18,280 nt of DNA from Candidatus Hydrogenedens terephthalaticus JGI OTU-1. GTDB lineage: Bacteria > Hydrogenedentota > Hydrogenedentia > Hydrogenedentales > Hydrogenedentaceae. The position numbers were made by a program, and so were the translations under genes. Positions 1 through 8,487 of the stretch are shown here, piece after piece (the first letter of the stretch is position 1; every line of letters begins with the position of its first letter). The stretch lies in the NCBI GenBank assembly GCA_000493945.1, contig AWNW01000004.1, positions 79,118-97,397 on the forward strand. Reading direction: 5' to 3'. The notes beneath the pieces are model-generated. The model was given only the letters and a program-made list of their open reading frames with translations. It did no database searches and was not told the origin of the DNA.

Positions 1-1612
1 CTCTTTTTGCTAAAAGTTCGGGGTCAAGAAAATGATAACCTTCTGGAGGATAAGGTTGCCCACCACCACCTATACATCCACCCGGACATGCCATAATCTC
101 TACGATATGATACTGCTTTTCACCGGATATAATTCTATTTAGAATTGTTTTCGCATTCGTTAGACCATTGGAGACTGCAACATTAATTTTATAATTTCCA
201 AATTTAACCTCAGTCTCTCTTAGACCTTCTACTGCACGAACATCTGTAAATTCCATCTTCTCCGGAGGTAATCCGGTAAGAACTTCACAAGCCATCCGTA
301 ATGCTGCCTCCATTACACCTCCAGTTGTTCCAAAAATGTCCGCCGCGCCACTGGATTCGCCTAATGGATTGTCGAAATCGCTATCAGGCAAATCTTTCAA
401 ATCAATACCATAGCACTTAATCATCCATATTAATTCGCGAGTAGTCAAAACAGCATCCGTATACGGAATACCCTCAGGCATTTTGTGTTCATCTCTATCT
501 GCCTCAAACTTTTTAGCAACACAAGGCATCACTGCTACAACAAAAATATCCTTCGGGTCTTTCTTCATCTTTTCTGCATAATATGTCTTTAATAGCACGG
601 AAGTCATGCTCATAGGACTTCTGCAAGTAGAAGCATAAGGAATCATCTCAGGATAAAACTTTTCAAGAAAGTTTACCCATCCTGGTGAACAACTTGTTAA
701 AAGAGGAAGCCTTTCCTTTTTCTGTATCCTTTTTAAAAACTCGGTGGCTTCTTCAACAATGGTTAAATCGGCACCAAAATTTGTATCAAAAATGGCATCA
801 AAGCCTAACAATCGCAGTGCTGTTACCATTTTGCCCGTGGCTGGAGTTCCCGGTTCCATTCCAAAACCTTCACCTATCGCCGCACGAATGGAAGGTGCTG
901 TCTGGATAACCACATGTTTTTTCGAGTCTGCCAATGCATTCCATACCCTTTCCGTATGGGATTGTTCTATAAATGCGGCAACAGGACATACCATAATACA
1001 TTGTCCACATTGGATACATACAGATTCATCCATCGCAGAACCATGTGCAGGCATAACTTGTGTATAAAAACCTCTTCCATGCTGGCTTAAATTATAGACT
1101 CCTTGAACCTCCGCACAAACACGGACACATCTTCCACATAAAATACATTTTTCCGGAACACGAACAACGGATTTACTTCGAGTATCTTCCGGAAAATGCT
1201 TTCTTTCCCCTGAAAATAGTCTTTCCCTGACACCTAACGAATAAGATAAATTCTGAAGTTCACAATTTCCATCTCGTTCACAGGTCTGGCAGTCTTGTGG
1301 ATGGTTATCTAAAATTAACTCAACAATATCCCGTCTCGCTTGACGAATTTCTGGACTATTTGTTTTTATTTCCATACCTTCCCATACTTTTGTGCTACAG
1401 GAAGTCATGTAAAAATCAAAACCTTTAACTTCTACAATACATACACGACAGGAACCCTGTAAACTTAAATCAGGGTGATAGCATAAACGAGGTATCTGGA
1501 TTCCGATTTTTTCAGCTGCCTCCATTACGGTTGTCCCTTCGGGAACCGATATTTCTCTATCATCAATTTTTATATTTATCATTTTTACTTCCGTTGCTTT
1601 AGGTTTATTCAT
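1..1612 (-). CDS. hydA: [FeFe] hydrogenase catalytic subunit HydA/HndD type (partial, 3' end off window)
   Basis: Catalytic subunit of a cytoplasmic NAD(P)-linked [FeFe] hydrogenase that interconverts protons and H2; 537 codons are visible. Domains in order: plant-type [2Fe-2S] (C44, C55, C58, C72); His-Cys cluster site (H104, C108, C111, C117); two [4Fe-4S] sites (C156/159/162/166 and C199/202/205/209); then the H-cluster domain. The three H-cluster signatures are readable: TSCSPGW at 306-312, MPCVAKKFE at 362-370, and a third with C509 and C513 followed by GGGGQP. The second cysteine expected in the first signature is serine (S309). The start is supported by an AAGGA eight bases upstream. 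The gene lies 25 bp after hydB and is surely co-transcribed with it. Only the C-terminal tail is missing, judged from family lengths of roughly 570-650 residues. Clusters and H-cluster identity are seen directly; bifurcating activity is inferred from the HydB partner. Confidence 0.95.
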   Translation of the reverse strand, partial: MNKPKATEVKMINIKIDDREISVPEGTTVMEAAEKIGIQIPRLCYHPDLSLQGSCRVCIVEVKGFDFYMTSCSTKVWEGMEIKTNSPEIRQARRDIVELILDNHPQDCQTCERDGNCELQNLSYSLGVRERLFSGERKHFPEDTRSKSVVRVPEKCILCGRCVRVCAEVQGVYNLSQHGRGFYTQVMPAHGSAMDESVCIQCGQCIMVCPVAAFIEQSHTERVWNALADSKKHVVIQTAPSIRAAIGEGFGMEPGTPATGKMVTALRLLGFDAIFDTNFGADLTIVEEATEFLKRIQKKERLPLLTSCSPGWVNFLEKFYPEMIPYASTCRSPMSMTSVLLKTYYAEKMKKDPKDIFVVAVMPCVAKKFEADRDEHKMPEGIPYTDAVLTTRELIWMIKCYGIDLKDLPDSDFDNPLGESSGAADIFGTTGGVMEAALRMACEVLTGLPPEKMEFTDVRAVEGLRETEVKFGNYKINVAVSNGLTNAKTILNRIISGEKQYHIVEIMACPGGCIGGGGQPYPPEGYHFLDPELLAKR

Positions 1613-1637
1613 ATACAAATCCTTGATTTATCTTTAA

Positions 1638-3818
1638 TTAAAGTTTTTTAACAGCCTTAAACCTACAAACTTCAAAACATCTACCACATTTGATGCACCT
1701 TGCCGTATCAATTACATGGACTTCTTTTCTTTCTCCTGCAATACATAGCACAGGACAATTTTTCGCACACATTGTGCATCCCACACATTTATCGGGATCT
1801 ATTTCATAGTGTATCAAGGAGCGACATTTCCTTGATGGGCATTTTTTATCTCTTACATGTGCTAAATATTCCTCCTTAAAATAAGTTAAGGTGCTTAACA
1901 CAGGGTTAGGTGCGGCTCTACCCAAACCGCAGAGAGATGATTTCTTAACCAACTTTGCCAATCGCTCTAATTTTTCTAAATCTTCTTCAGTACCTTTTCC
2001 TTCTGTAATTTTTATAAGAATTTCTAATATCCGTTTTGTTCCTTCTCGGCAAGGAGTGCATTTACCACAAGATTCATCCTGACAGAACTCCATATAGAAT
2101 TTTGCTACATCAACCATACAATCATCTTCATCCAACACAATCATTCCGCCACTACCCATGATAGAACCTAATTTTCCCAATGTATCAAAATCCACAGGCG
2201 TATCAAAGTATTTTTCTGGTATACATCCTCCTGCAGGTCCACCGGTTTGTATAGCTTTGGCTTTTTTACCACCTGCGGGTCCTCCTCCAATTCCATAAAC
2301 TATGTTCCTCAATGTGGTACCCATTGGAACTTCCACAAGTCCTGTTCTTTGAATTTTTCCTGCAAGTGCAAATACTTTTGTGCCACCACTTCGACTTGTC
2401 CCTACCTGAGCAAACCATTCCGGACCATATACTATTATAGGTGGAACATTTGCAAAGGTTTCTACATTGTTAATTACTGTTGGCTTTCCCCATAACCCGC
2501 TTTCCGTTGGATAGGGAGGTCTTAAACGAGGTTGCCCCCGTTCCCCTTCTATAGAGTGAATTAAAGCAGTTTCTTCACCACATACAAAGGCTCCAGCACC
2601 TAAACGAATTTCAAGATCAAAACTGAAATCGCTACCTAATATATTTTGTCCTAATAAATTATGTTTCCTGCACTCTTCAATAGCATGATTTATTCGTTCT
2701 ACAGCCAGAGGATATTCCGCTCGGATATAAAAATATCCTTTTTGTGCACCAATGGCAAAACCACCAATTATCATTCCCTCTACAATACTAAATGGGTCCG
2801 ACTCTAACATACTACGGTCCATAAAGGCTCCTGGGTCACCTTCATCTGCATTACAAATAATATAGCGAATGGTTTCCTTGGCTTTACGGGCACTCGCCCA
2901 CTTCATACCTGTGGAAAATCCCCCTCCCCCTCTACCCCTTAATTTAGACTCGGTTATCTGTTTGACTACCCATTCAGGGTCACCTTTTTCTAAAACCTCT
3001 TTTAATGCAAGGAATCCTTTGTAATGAATATAATCATATATATTTTCCGGGTTTACCACACCTGCATTTCGAAGAGCGACTCGTGTTTGTTTGTTAAAGA
3101 ATGCTACATCACCATAAAGGTTGTAAAACCTCTGACTTATGGGTCTTTCTTTTGCAACCAATCTTTGAACCACCTTACCCTTCTTAAAGTGGTTCTCTAT
3201 AATATCCTCTACATCTTTAATCGTTTTGATTTTATAAATAACATTATCTGGTCGCACCATTACCTGAACCGTTTTTTCCTTTTTCTCCCTTATTGTGCAA
3301 AAACCCAAACAACCAATATGAGTTAACCATACTTCATCAGGTTTTAATTCAGATTCCGCGAGTTTCATTTCAAACTGGAATCTTAATCCCCCCTCTAAAG
3401 CACCTCCACAACCAGAACCGTCACACATTAAAACATGATACTTGCAGGAATCTGGGGTTTTATCCAAAAGATTTTCCTGAACAATTTTCCCTCCAATTAC
3501 ATGCTCCATAAAAATTTTATGAACAGTATCCCGTTTAACCAATTGATATTTTACGGGTAATTTGCCCGGCGCAAATACACCAACTATTGGTTCGCAACTA
3601 CATCTGCCTGTGCATCCGGTCTTTTCTAAAATTATATCCTGTCTTCCAGAAGATACAATATGTTTTTTGAACTCTTCATATACAATTTGTGAACCTGCGG
3701 CATGTTCACATGTTGCAGATCCTACACGAATACGAATTTTTTCTCCATAACCCAAAGAATTACGAAAATCTTCGGCTTTCTTGAGAAGTGATTCATAATT
3801 ATTGTTAATACTATTCAT
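1638..3818 (-). CDS. hydB: NADH-binding flavoprotein subunit of [FeFe] hydrogenase (HydB/HndC, NuoF-like), with two N-terminal thioredoxin-like domains
   Basis: Flavin subunit passing electrons between NAD(H) and the HydA iron-sulfur chain; 726 residues, longer than usual HydB (about 600). Domain 1 (about 25-115) is a thioredoxin-like ferredoxin fold of the GSATC...GCTGRCSCEP type (C37, C69, C73, extra C75). Domain 2 (about 125-220) has the regular CxxxxC...CxxxC set (C132, C137, C170, C174). The NuoF core follows, with the flavin/NADH glycine loop GRGGGGFSTG at 295-304 and a [4Fe-4S] site (C584, C587, C590, C630). The C terminus carries a two-[4Fe-4S] ferredoxin (C678/681/684/688 and C708/711/714/718). 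It is the first gene of the operon; no NuoE-like HydC gene precedes it. A weak AGAAAG precedes the ATG. Family assignment is firm; the doubled thioredoxin-like domain is the oddity. Confidence 0.95.
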   Translation of the reverse strand: MNSINNNYESLLKKAEDFRNSLGYGEKIRIRVGSATCEHAAGSQIVYEEFKKHIVSSGRQDIILEKTGCTGRCSCEPIVGVFAPGKLPVKYQLVKRDTVHKIFMEHVIGGKIVQENLLDKTPDSCKYHVLMCDGSGCGGALEGGLRFQFEMKLAESELKPDEVWLTHIGCLGFCTIREKKEKTVQVMVRPDNVIYKIKTIKDVEDIIENHFKKGKVVQRLVAKERPISQRFYNLYGDVAFFNKQTRVALRNAGVVNPENIYDYIHYKGFLALKEVLEKGDPEWVVKQITESKLRGRGGGGFSTGMKWASARKAKETIRYIICNADEGDPGAFMDRSMLESDPFSIVEGMIIGGFAIGAQKGYFYIRAEYPLAVERINHAIEECRKHNLLGQNILGSDFSFDLEIRLGAGAFVCGEETALIHSIEGERGQPRLRPPYPTESGLWGKPTVINNVETFANVPPIIVYGPEWFAQVGTSRSGGTKVFALAGKIQRTGLVEVPMGTTLRNIVYGIGGGPAGGKKAKAIQTGGPAGGCIPEKYFDTPVDFDTLGKLGSIMGSGGMIVLDEDDCMVDVAKFYMEFCQDESCGKCTPCREGTKRILEILIKITEGKGTEEDLEKLERLAKLVKKSSLCGLGRAAPNPVLSTLTYFKEEYLAHVRDKKCPSRKCRSLIHYEIDPDKCVGCTMCAKNCPVLCIAGERKEVHVIDTARCIKCGRCFEVCRFKAVKKL

Positions 3819-3873
3819 ATAACATCTTTCTCATATAAATTGTTTTTATAGTTTATAATTCCAATATACTTAT

Positions 3874-3903
3874 ATTTTATCAAAAATAAAACTAAATTTT
3901 CAA
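3874..3903 (-). promoter_or_regulatory. Putative sigma-70 promoter of hydBA
   Basis: Reading the minus strand, TTGAAA (3898-3903) is followed after 18 bases by TAAAAT (3874-3879), about 55 bases before the hydB start. The surrounding 137-bp gap is very AT-rich, so chance matches are likely. Confidence 0.35.
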
Positions 3904-3955
3904 CTTAACTTTATGATATATAACAAATAATATAATTTGTGAATTGATTAACGAA

Positions 3956-4492
3956 TTATTGATGGTCTACCCTTACTATTAATGGGTCTGTAAATATATC
4001 TGATTCGTCTTGACTGGTACTGGAAAACTCTGATACAATTGCTCCTTCTTCCCCTGCTTGAAACCAATGTAATGTGTTAGGTGGAAGTGTATATTGTTCA
4101 CCAGGATTTAATATAACTTCGTGCCAAACAGTAAAAAAATCCTTTCTCTGTTCCGGAATTTTTGCTTTTGGATTTTCTGTATGTTTTCCTTCTGTGTATA
4201 AATATACTTTTCCCCAACGGCAACGAAAGGTTTCCATTTTCCCGGGATTTGACCCCATCGGCGGATGTTTATGTTCCGGGCATATCATTCCTGGAAGCAT
4301 TATTAATTCCTTAGCACAATATCTATCCGTATTTACATAAACAAGAATAGCCAATCCTATTTTTTCATACATACCTAAACCAAAGTCTGTAATTTCTATA
4401 TTGCTTTGCTCCTCTTTTGTTATTACAATTCCACATTTATTAAGCATTTCCACTGCTATTCGTCGGTATCTTTCCTTCTCAGCCATTTCCAT
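3956..4492 (-). CDS. D-lyxose ketol-isomerase-like cupin protein
   Basis: A 178-residue single-domain cupin resembling D-lyxose isomerases (D-lyxose to D-xylulose; some members also act on mannose). The metal-binding cupin signature is visible: H74 and H76 in CPEHKHPP, E87 in GKMETFR, and H142 in NTLHWFQAG. That spacing fits the His-His-Glu-His site of the family, which binds Mn or another divalent metal. No signal peptide, so cytoplasmic. The start is supported by AAGGA seven bases upstream of the ATG. A TATAAT (4530-4535, minus strand) lies about 40 bp upstream, with only a poor -35. The gene appears monocistronic: hydB follows after 137 bp and the chemoreceptor terminator lies to the right. 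Exact sugar specificity cannot be read from sequence. The fucosidase elsewhere in the window suggests a general role in using plant or algal sugars. Confidence 0.85.
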   Translation of the reverse strand: MEMAEKERYRRIAVEMLNKCGIVITKEEQSNIEITDFGLGMYEKIGLAILVYVNTDRYCAKELIMLPGMICPEHKHPPMGSNPGKMETFRCRWGKVYLYTEGKHTENPKAKIPEQRKDFFTVWHEVILNPGEQYTLPPNTLHWFQAGEEGAIVSEFSSTSQDESDIFTDPLIVRVDHQ

Positions 4493-4717
4493 CCTTATTT
4501 CCTTCTTATAACTTCAAAATTACAAGTGTATTATATATCTTTTATGTATATAAAATGAAGCATAAACTATAAAAATATAATCAATGTATTTGTATTAAAA
4601 AGTAAATATAAATAGATACCCATTTATTAAGATAAATGAATCTTTTGTTATTCTAAATTATGATCACGATATTGTAATTTTTTTTAATCATTATAGTAAC
4701 TATCAATAAATAAAAAT

Positions 4718-4749
4718 AGAAGTAGTGAGATTGTAATCCCACTACTTCT
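4718..4749 (-). terminator. Rho-independent terminator of the chemoreceptor gene
   Basis: A 10-bp perfect stem (AGAAGTAGTG at 4718-4727 with CACTACTTCT at 4740-4749) is extended by GATT/AATC inside, with one A/C mismatch. On the minus strand it is followed by a T-rich tract (ATTTTTATTTATT). It sits 21 bp past the chemoreceptor stop codon. The plus-strand side is also T-rich, so it may work in both directions. Confidence 0.8.
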
Positions 4750-4770
4750 TTCTCTTTTTCATTTCAAGTT

Positions 4771-6786
4771 TTAAAAGTTTTTCAAATCTTCATCATCTAA
4801 CGGAATAACTTGTTCCGGATTAACTACCTGCCCTTTTTTCGGAGTAGGAGATGAAGGTAACGCATGTATTTCTTTCTTCGGTTTCCGTCGGTCAATTATA
4901 TTTTTGTCTTTTCGTGTATCCGTCGCTACAGTATGTCTTATTTCCCTCTCCATACTCACACCAGATTGCCCTCCCGAAGTACCTCCTACCAATGCTTCCA
5001 ATTGCTGCACCAAACTTAATAATTCATTTGCCTGGGCACTCAGCTCTTCACTCGCCGATGCAGATTCCTCTGAGTTGGCAGCCACTTCTTGTGTAGTCTT
5101 ATTGATTTCCATCATGGCGGTATTTATCTGCTCTACCCCCTTGGCTTGTTCATTCGATGCAGAGGATACTTCCTGTATCAGTGTAAACATCTTTTCGGCT
5201 GATTCTTTTACCTTGATTAATTGTTCACTTACCCTCTGCGATTCTTCCGCAGACTTTTCGGAACGCTTTATGGCTTCTTCTAACATCTGTTGCGTATTCT
5301 TCGCTGCCTCTGCACTCCGCTGGGCTAAACGACGAACCTCCTCTGCTACCACGGCAAAACCTTTACCCGCATCTCCTGCCCGTGCCGCCTCAACCGCCGC
5401 ATTAAGTGCTAATAAATTTGTTTGAAATGCAATCTCATCAATGGTCTTAATAATTCCAGCGGTATTCGCTGATGCCTGCCTTAACTGCGACATTTCTTCC
5501 ATTAAAGTATCCATTGAAGCGACACTGCTTTCTACAATTCCTCTTGCTTCCTTCATCATTTGTTCCGCTTGTGCAGAGTTTGATGCATTCTGCTGTATCA
5601 TAGATGTTAATTCCTCTAAAGAGGCAGATGTCTCTTCATTACTGGAAGCCTGCTCACTTGCCGCAGAGGCTAAAAATTGACTCGCCTGGGATACCTGCTC
5701 CGATGCCGATGTTACTTGCATGGCTCCTTCACGAATACGGGAACTAACAAATGTTAATGCTTTGCTTAACGAACGGGTAAGTATAATGCTTACAATTATA
5801 GCAAGAACAACACCTATCATTAAGCCAATAGCCACGATAATGCTTGTAAAACCTAAAATTCTTGTTATCAAATCAGTCATATTTTTATTATCAGATTTGA
5901 TAGCATCTACAAATTTCTGCACAGCATCACGAGCCTGATTATAAGATTCTACATTAACTAACAATGCTTGGTCGGACATTTTCTTATATACTTCATGCGC
6001 TTTATCTGCTGCTAATAACAATGAATCAAATCCGTCATATACTTTTTTCATATCTTCTGCTACATTATTTAGCAATTCTATAGCGGTCTCTTTATCCCCC
6101 TGTGCCAATGCAGATTTAATATTCTTTATTCCTTCGTGAAATTTCTGGTGAGGAACTTTTATCTGCTCTAAAACACTATTTATTTCTGCATTATTTGTTT
6201 TGAATGTAGAAAGCCATTTACCAAAATTACATGCAGTATGGTCATCCCCCCCTTGAAAATCTTTACCTGTTATTATATAATCTCGCACAGCACTACATAA
6301 TTTATAATGGTCCCCTATAAATTGCCTAATATCTCTCTGTAATGCTGCCGGATTTTTTAAATCATATTTCTCAAACTCCTTTGCAAATTCCAAAAAGATT
6401 TCATGATTTTTCCACCATGCATCATGGAGAGGTTTAAATTCATTATATGCTTTCTCCTGTTCTAATGTAAGTTTTATACCTCCTATTAAATCAAATGCTT
6501 TTTTAAATTCTTCTTCTGCCTGTTCAAATCTTTTATATTGTGCGTCTCGTATTTCATTATTTGCTTCTGTAGATAATAAAGAACTTTCTCCTGCAAGAAC
6601 ACGCGGATATTGGGCTCTTATAATGTATGTATCTGTTAATGGTAATGAACGAGTTGTTAACGCATTAATAGTTTTTGAAATCTGCCAGACAGAGACAAGT
6701 CCTACCAGACCTACAATGATTAAAATAAAAGTTAATAACCCGAAACCAATCGCGAGCCTTTTTCCAATTGTTAAATTCTTTTTCAT
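4771..6786 (-). CDS. Methyl-accepting chemotaxis protein with extracytoplasmic CZB-like zinc-binding module
   Basis: Transmembrane chemoreceptor, 671 residues, signalling to CheA/CheW. Membrane segments lie at about 12-34 and 312-336, bracketing a roughly 275-residue helical sensor domain. Inside it, residues 160-217 carry the ligand pattern of a CZB (chemoreceptor zinc-binding) domain: H160, C186 in the CNFGKWL motif, H213 and H217. The cytoplasmic methyl-accepting helices begin almost at once after the second membrane segment; only an AS1-like stretch (about 338-355) is visible, not a full HAMP. The hairpin tip (EIAFQTNLLALNAAVEAARA, 451-470) is canonical. The C terminus is a charged, proline-containing tail ending DDEDLKNF. 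A strong AGGAGGT lies six bases before the ATG. The gene has its own near-consensus promoter and a terminator, so it is monocistronic. The ligand is unknown; zinc or oxidant sensing through the CZB module is inference. Confidence 0.95.
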   Translation of the reverse strand: MKKNLTIGKRLAIGFGLLTFILIIVGLVGLVSVWQISKTINALTTRSLPLTDTYIIRAQYPRVLAGESSLLSTEANNEIRDAQYKRFEQAEEEFKKAFDLIGGIKLTLEQEKAYNEFKPLHDAWWKNHEIFLEFAKEFEKYDLKNPAALQRDIRQFIGDHYKLCSAVRDYIITGKDFQGGDDHTACNFGKWLSTFKTNNAEINSVLEQIKVPHQKFHEGIKNIKSALAQGDKETAIELLNNVAEDMKKVYDGFDSLLLAADKAHEVYKKMSDQALLVNVESYNQARDAVQKFVDAIKSDNKNMTDLITRILGFTSIIVAIGLMIGVVLAIIVSIILTRSLSKALTFVSSRIREGAMQVTSASEQVSQASQFLASAASEQASSNEETSASLEELTSMIQQNASNSAQAEQMMKEARGIVESSVASMDTLMEEMSQLRQASANTAGIIKTIDEIAFQTNLLALNAAVEAARAGDAGKGFAVVAEEVRRLAQRSAEAAKNTQQMLEEAIKRSEKSAEESQRVSEQLIKVKESAEKMFTLIQEVSSASNEQAKGVEQINTAMMEINKTTQEVAANSEESASASEELSAQANELLSLVQQLEALVGGTSGGQSGVSMEREIRHTVATDTRKDKNIIDRRKPKKEIHALPSSPTPKKGQVVNPEQVIPLDDEDLKNF

Positions 6787-6835
6787 AACTATACCTCCTA
6801 TCGATTTCTAATTTACATTAAATATTTCTTATATT

Positions 6836-6864
6836 AACATATCACATTTCGGTCTATTTGTCAA
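6836..6864 (-). promoter_or_regulatory. Sigma-70 promoter of the chemoreceptor gene
   Basis: On the minus strand, a perfect TTGACA (6859-6864) is followed after exactly 17 bases by TATGTT (6836-6841). The predicted start gives a leader of roughly 40 bases carrying the AGGAGGT ribosome site. The element lies between the activator stop codon and the chemoreceptor start, so the two genes are transcribed separately. Confidence 0.7.
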
Positions 6865-6895
6865 GTTTTTTTGCGGGATATATTAAAATATTTTG

Positions 6896-8452
6896 TTATT
6901 TATATTTTTTATATTTAAAAGACTTAAAATCAATACCTAATTTTCTCATTCTTGCTCTCAAAGTGTTTGGATTTACCCCTAAAAGTTCTGCACATCCTCC
7001 TTTACCATCAATTTTCCCATTTGTTTTAGATAAAACATATTCAATATATCTTTTATTATATTCATCTAAATTAATAATTTCTTCAGGTTTTTCTATTGTA
7101 TTTTGCATAAATATAATTTGTTTTGTATTCGATAAACCTAAAGCATGTGCAATCTCTAACTTTTTACCATTCCCCAAGATAGCCGAACGGTCAATTACAG
7201 ATGCAAGTTCGCGAACATTACCAGGCCAGGAATATTGACAGAGCAATTCTATATCTGTTTCCGTGGGATATACCACCGGCAAACTAAACCGTTGTGCAGA
7301 TTTTTCAGCAAAATATCTTGCCATTTCAGGAATATCTTCTTTCCTTTCTCTTAACGGTGGCAATATAATAGGAAATGTTGATATTCGGTAGAACAAATCT
7401 TCACGGAATTTTTTCTCAATTACCAACTGTGCAAGGTCAGAGTTTGTTGCAGTAACAAGACGCACATCCACATGAATAGGTTCTTTCCCGCCTACTCTTT
7501 CAAACCAGCCATCTTGCAAAATTCGAAGTAATCGAACCTGTGCATGTAAAGGCAACTCTCCTATTTCATCTAAAAATAAAGTACCTCCATCGGCTCTCTC
7601 AAACCAACCTATGTGTTTTTCTATAGCACCAGTAAAAGAGCCTTTCTCATGACCAAATAATTGCGAATCTATCAATTCCGGTGGAATAGCACCACAATTT
7701 ACGCGAATTATTGGACCCTGTGCCCTGTTTGAATTTTTATGTAATGCACGAGCGATTAACTCTTTTCCTGTCCCTGTTTCACCTAAAATTAACACAGGTA
7801 GGTCTGAACTTGCTACTAATTTGACCCTCTCCATAACATATTTTAATCCCGTATTTTCTCCTATAATTCGTTCATCAAAAGATTCCCTTCCCAATTTTCG
7901 TAGCAAACTTATTTTTTCTGCTTCTTCGGCTTTCTTTAATGTTTCCATTTCCAAAATTCGGATATGGTTTGCCAAAGCCACAGAAAAAGGTTTTTGAAGT
8001 GTCTTTAATACATCCTTAATTTCCTCTGAAATCAAACTATTCTTTTTTATTAAACCTATCAATATTCCTTCTATATTCTTGTCTATTTCCAATGGAGTTA
8101 TGAATACATAAGGAAGCCATTCATTTTCATAGAAAGATGAAAGGATATTAGCTAAATAACCAGGAATCAAACTTGATGCACCTTGAAAAACAAATTTTTC
8201 GGTGGAAAATGTCTGTAATTGCTTTATCATATCCTCTGTTAAAGCAATATGGTTATTCTTATGCATTTTTGTAGTTTGAGGTATAGAGATAAGTTCAAGA
8301 ATTTTTATTTGTTTGTTAATAACCAAAATATCTATGTTTTCCAAAAAAAGTATTTCTTTTTTAATTACAGGTAGAATTTCTAATAAAAAATGTTCTATTC
8401 GATTGTGTTTTGCTACCTCTTTCCAGATAGTAATTAATGTGTCTTTATTCAT
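6896..8452 (-). CDS. Sigma-54-dependent transcriptional activator (GAF-AAA+-Fis, FhlA-like)
   Basis: Bacterial enhancer-binding protein, 518 residues, which remodels sigma-54 RNA polymerase with ATP. Residues about 1-170 look like a GAF-type sensor and lack the aspartate pocket of a response-regulator receiver. Residues about 195-430 are the AAA+ domain: Walker A GETGTGKE (224-231), the sigma-54-contacting loop as GSFTGA (271-276; the commonest form is GAFTGA), Walker B TLFLDE (291-296), and arginine-finger region FREDLFYRI (349-357). A Fis-type helix-turn-helix lies at 481-507 (AELLGVNPNTLRARMRKLGI). AAGGA lies seven bases before the ATG. It is divergent from the sulfate importer, whose promoter is of the sigma-54 type, so that operon is the likely target. 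The GAF ligand is unknown; sulfate or a sulfur metabolite is only an inference. No clear terminator follows. Confidence 0.95.
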   Translation of the reverse strand: MNKDTLITIWKEVAKHNRIEHFLLEILPVIKKEILFLENIDILVINKQIKILELISIPQTTKMHKNNHIALTEDMIKQLQTFSTEKFVFQGASSLIPGYLANILSSFYENEWLPYVFITPLEIDKNIEGILIGLIKKNSLISEEIKDVLKTLQKPFSVALANHIRILEMETLKKAEEAEKISLLRKLGRESFDERIIGENTGLKYVMERVKLVASSDLPVLILGETGTGKELIARALHKNSNRAQGPIIRVNCGAIPPELIDSQLFGHEKGSFTGAIEKHIGWFERADGGTLFLDEIGELPLHAQVRLLRILQDGWFERVGGKEPIHVDVRLVTATNSDLAQLVIEKKFREDLFYRISTFPIILPPLRERKEDIPEMARYFAEKSAQRFSLPVVYPTETDIELLCQYSWPGNVRELASVIDRSAILGNGKKLEIAHALGLSNTKQIIFMQNTIEKPEEIINLDEYNKRYIEYVLSKTNGKIDGKGGCAELLGVNPNTLRARMRKLGIDFKSFKYKKYK

Positions 8453-8487
8453 GTTCGTTTCCTTTATATATCGTAGTTATTTTTACC

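Noticed and set aside
744..1067. Plus-strand 107-codon ORF inside the hydrogenase gene
   Set aside because: It is the antisense shadow of hydA, whose iron-sulfur and H-cluster motifs are unambiguous on the minus strand.
4621..4638. CATTTAT-TAAG-ATAAATG hairpin as a terminator or small RNA
   Set aside because: The stem is entirely AT-rich apart from its terminal pair, has no U-run, and such repeats are expected by chance in this AT-rich gap.
4771..4800. CheR-docking pentapeptide at the chemoreceptor C terminus (ending DLKNF)
   Set aside because: The aromatic residue expected at the second position of the pentapeptide is leucine, so it does not fit the NWETF-type pattern.
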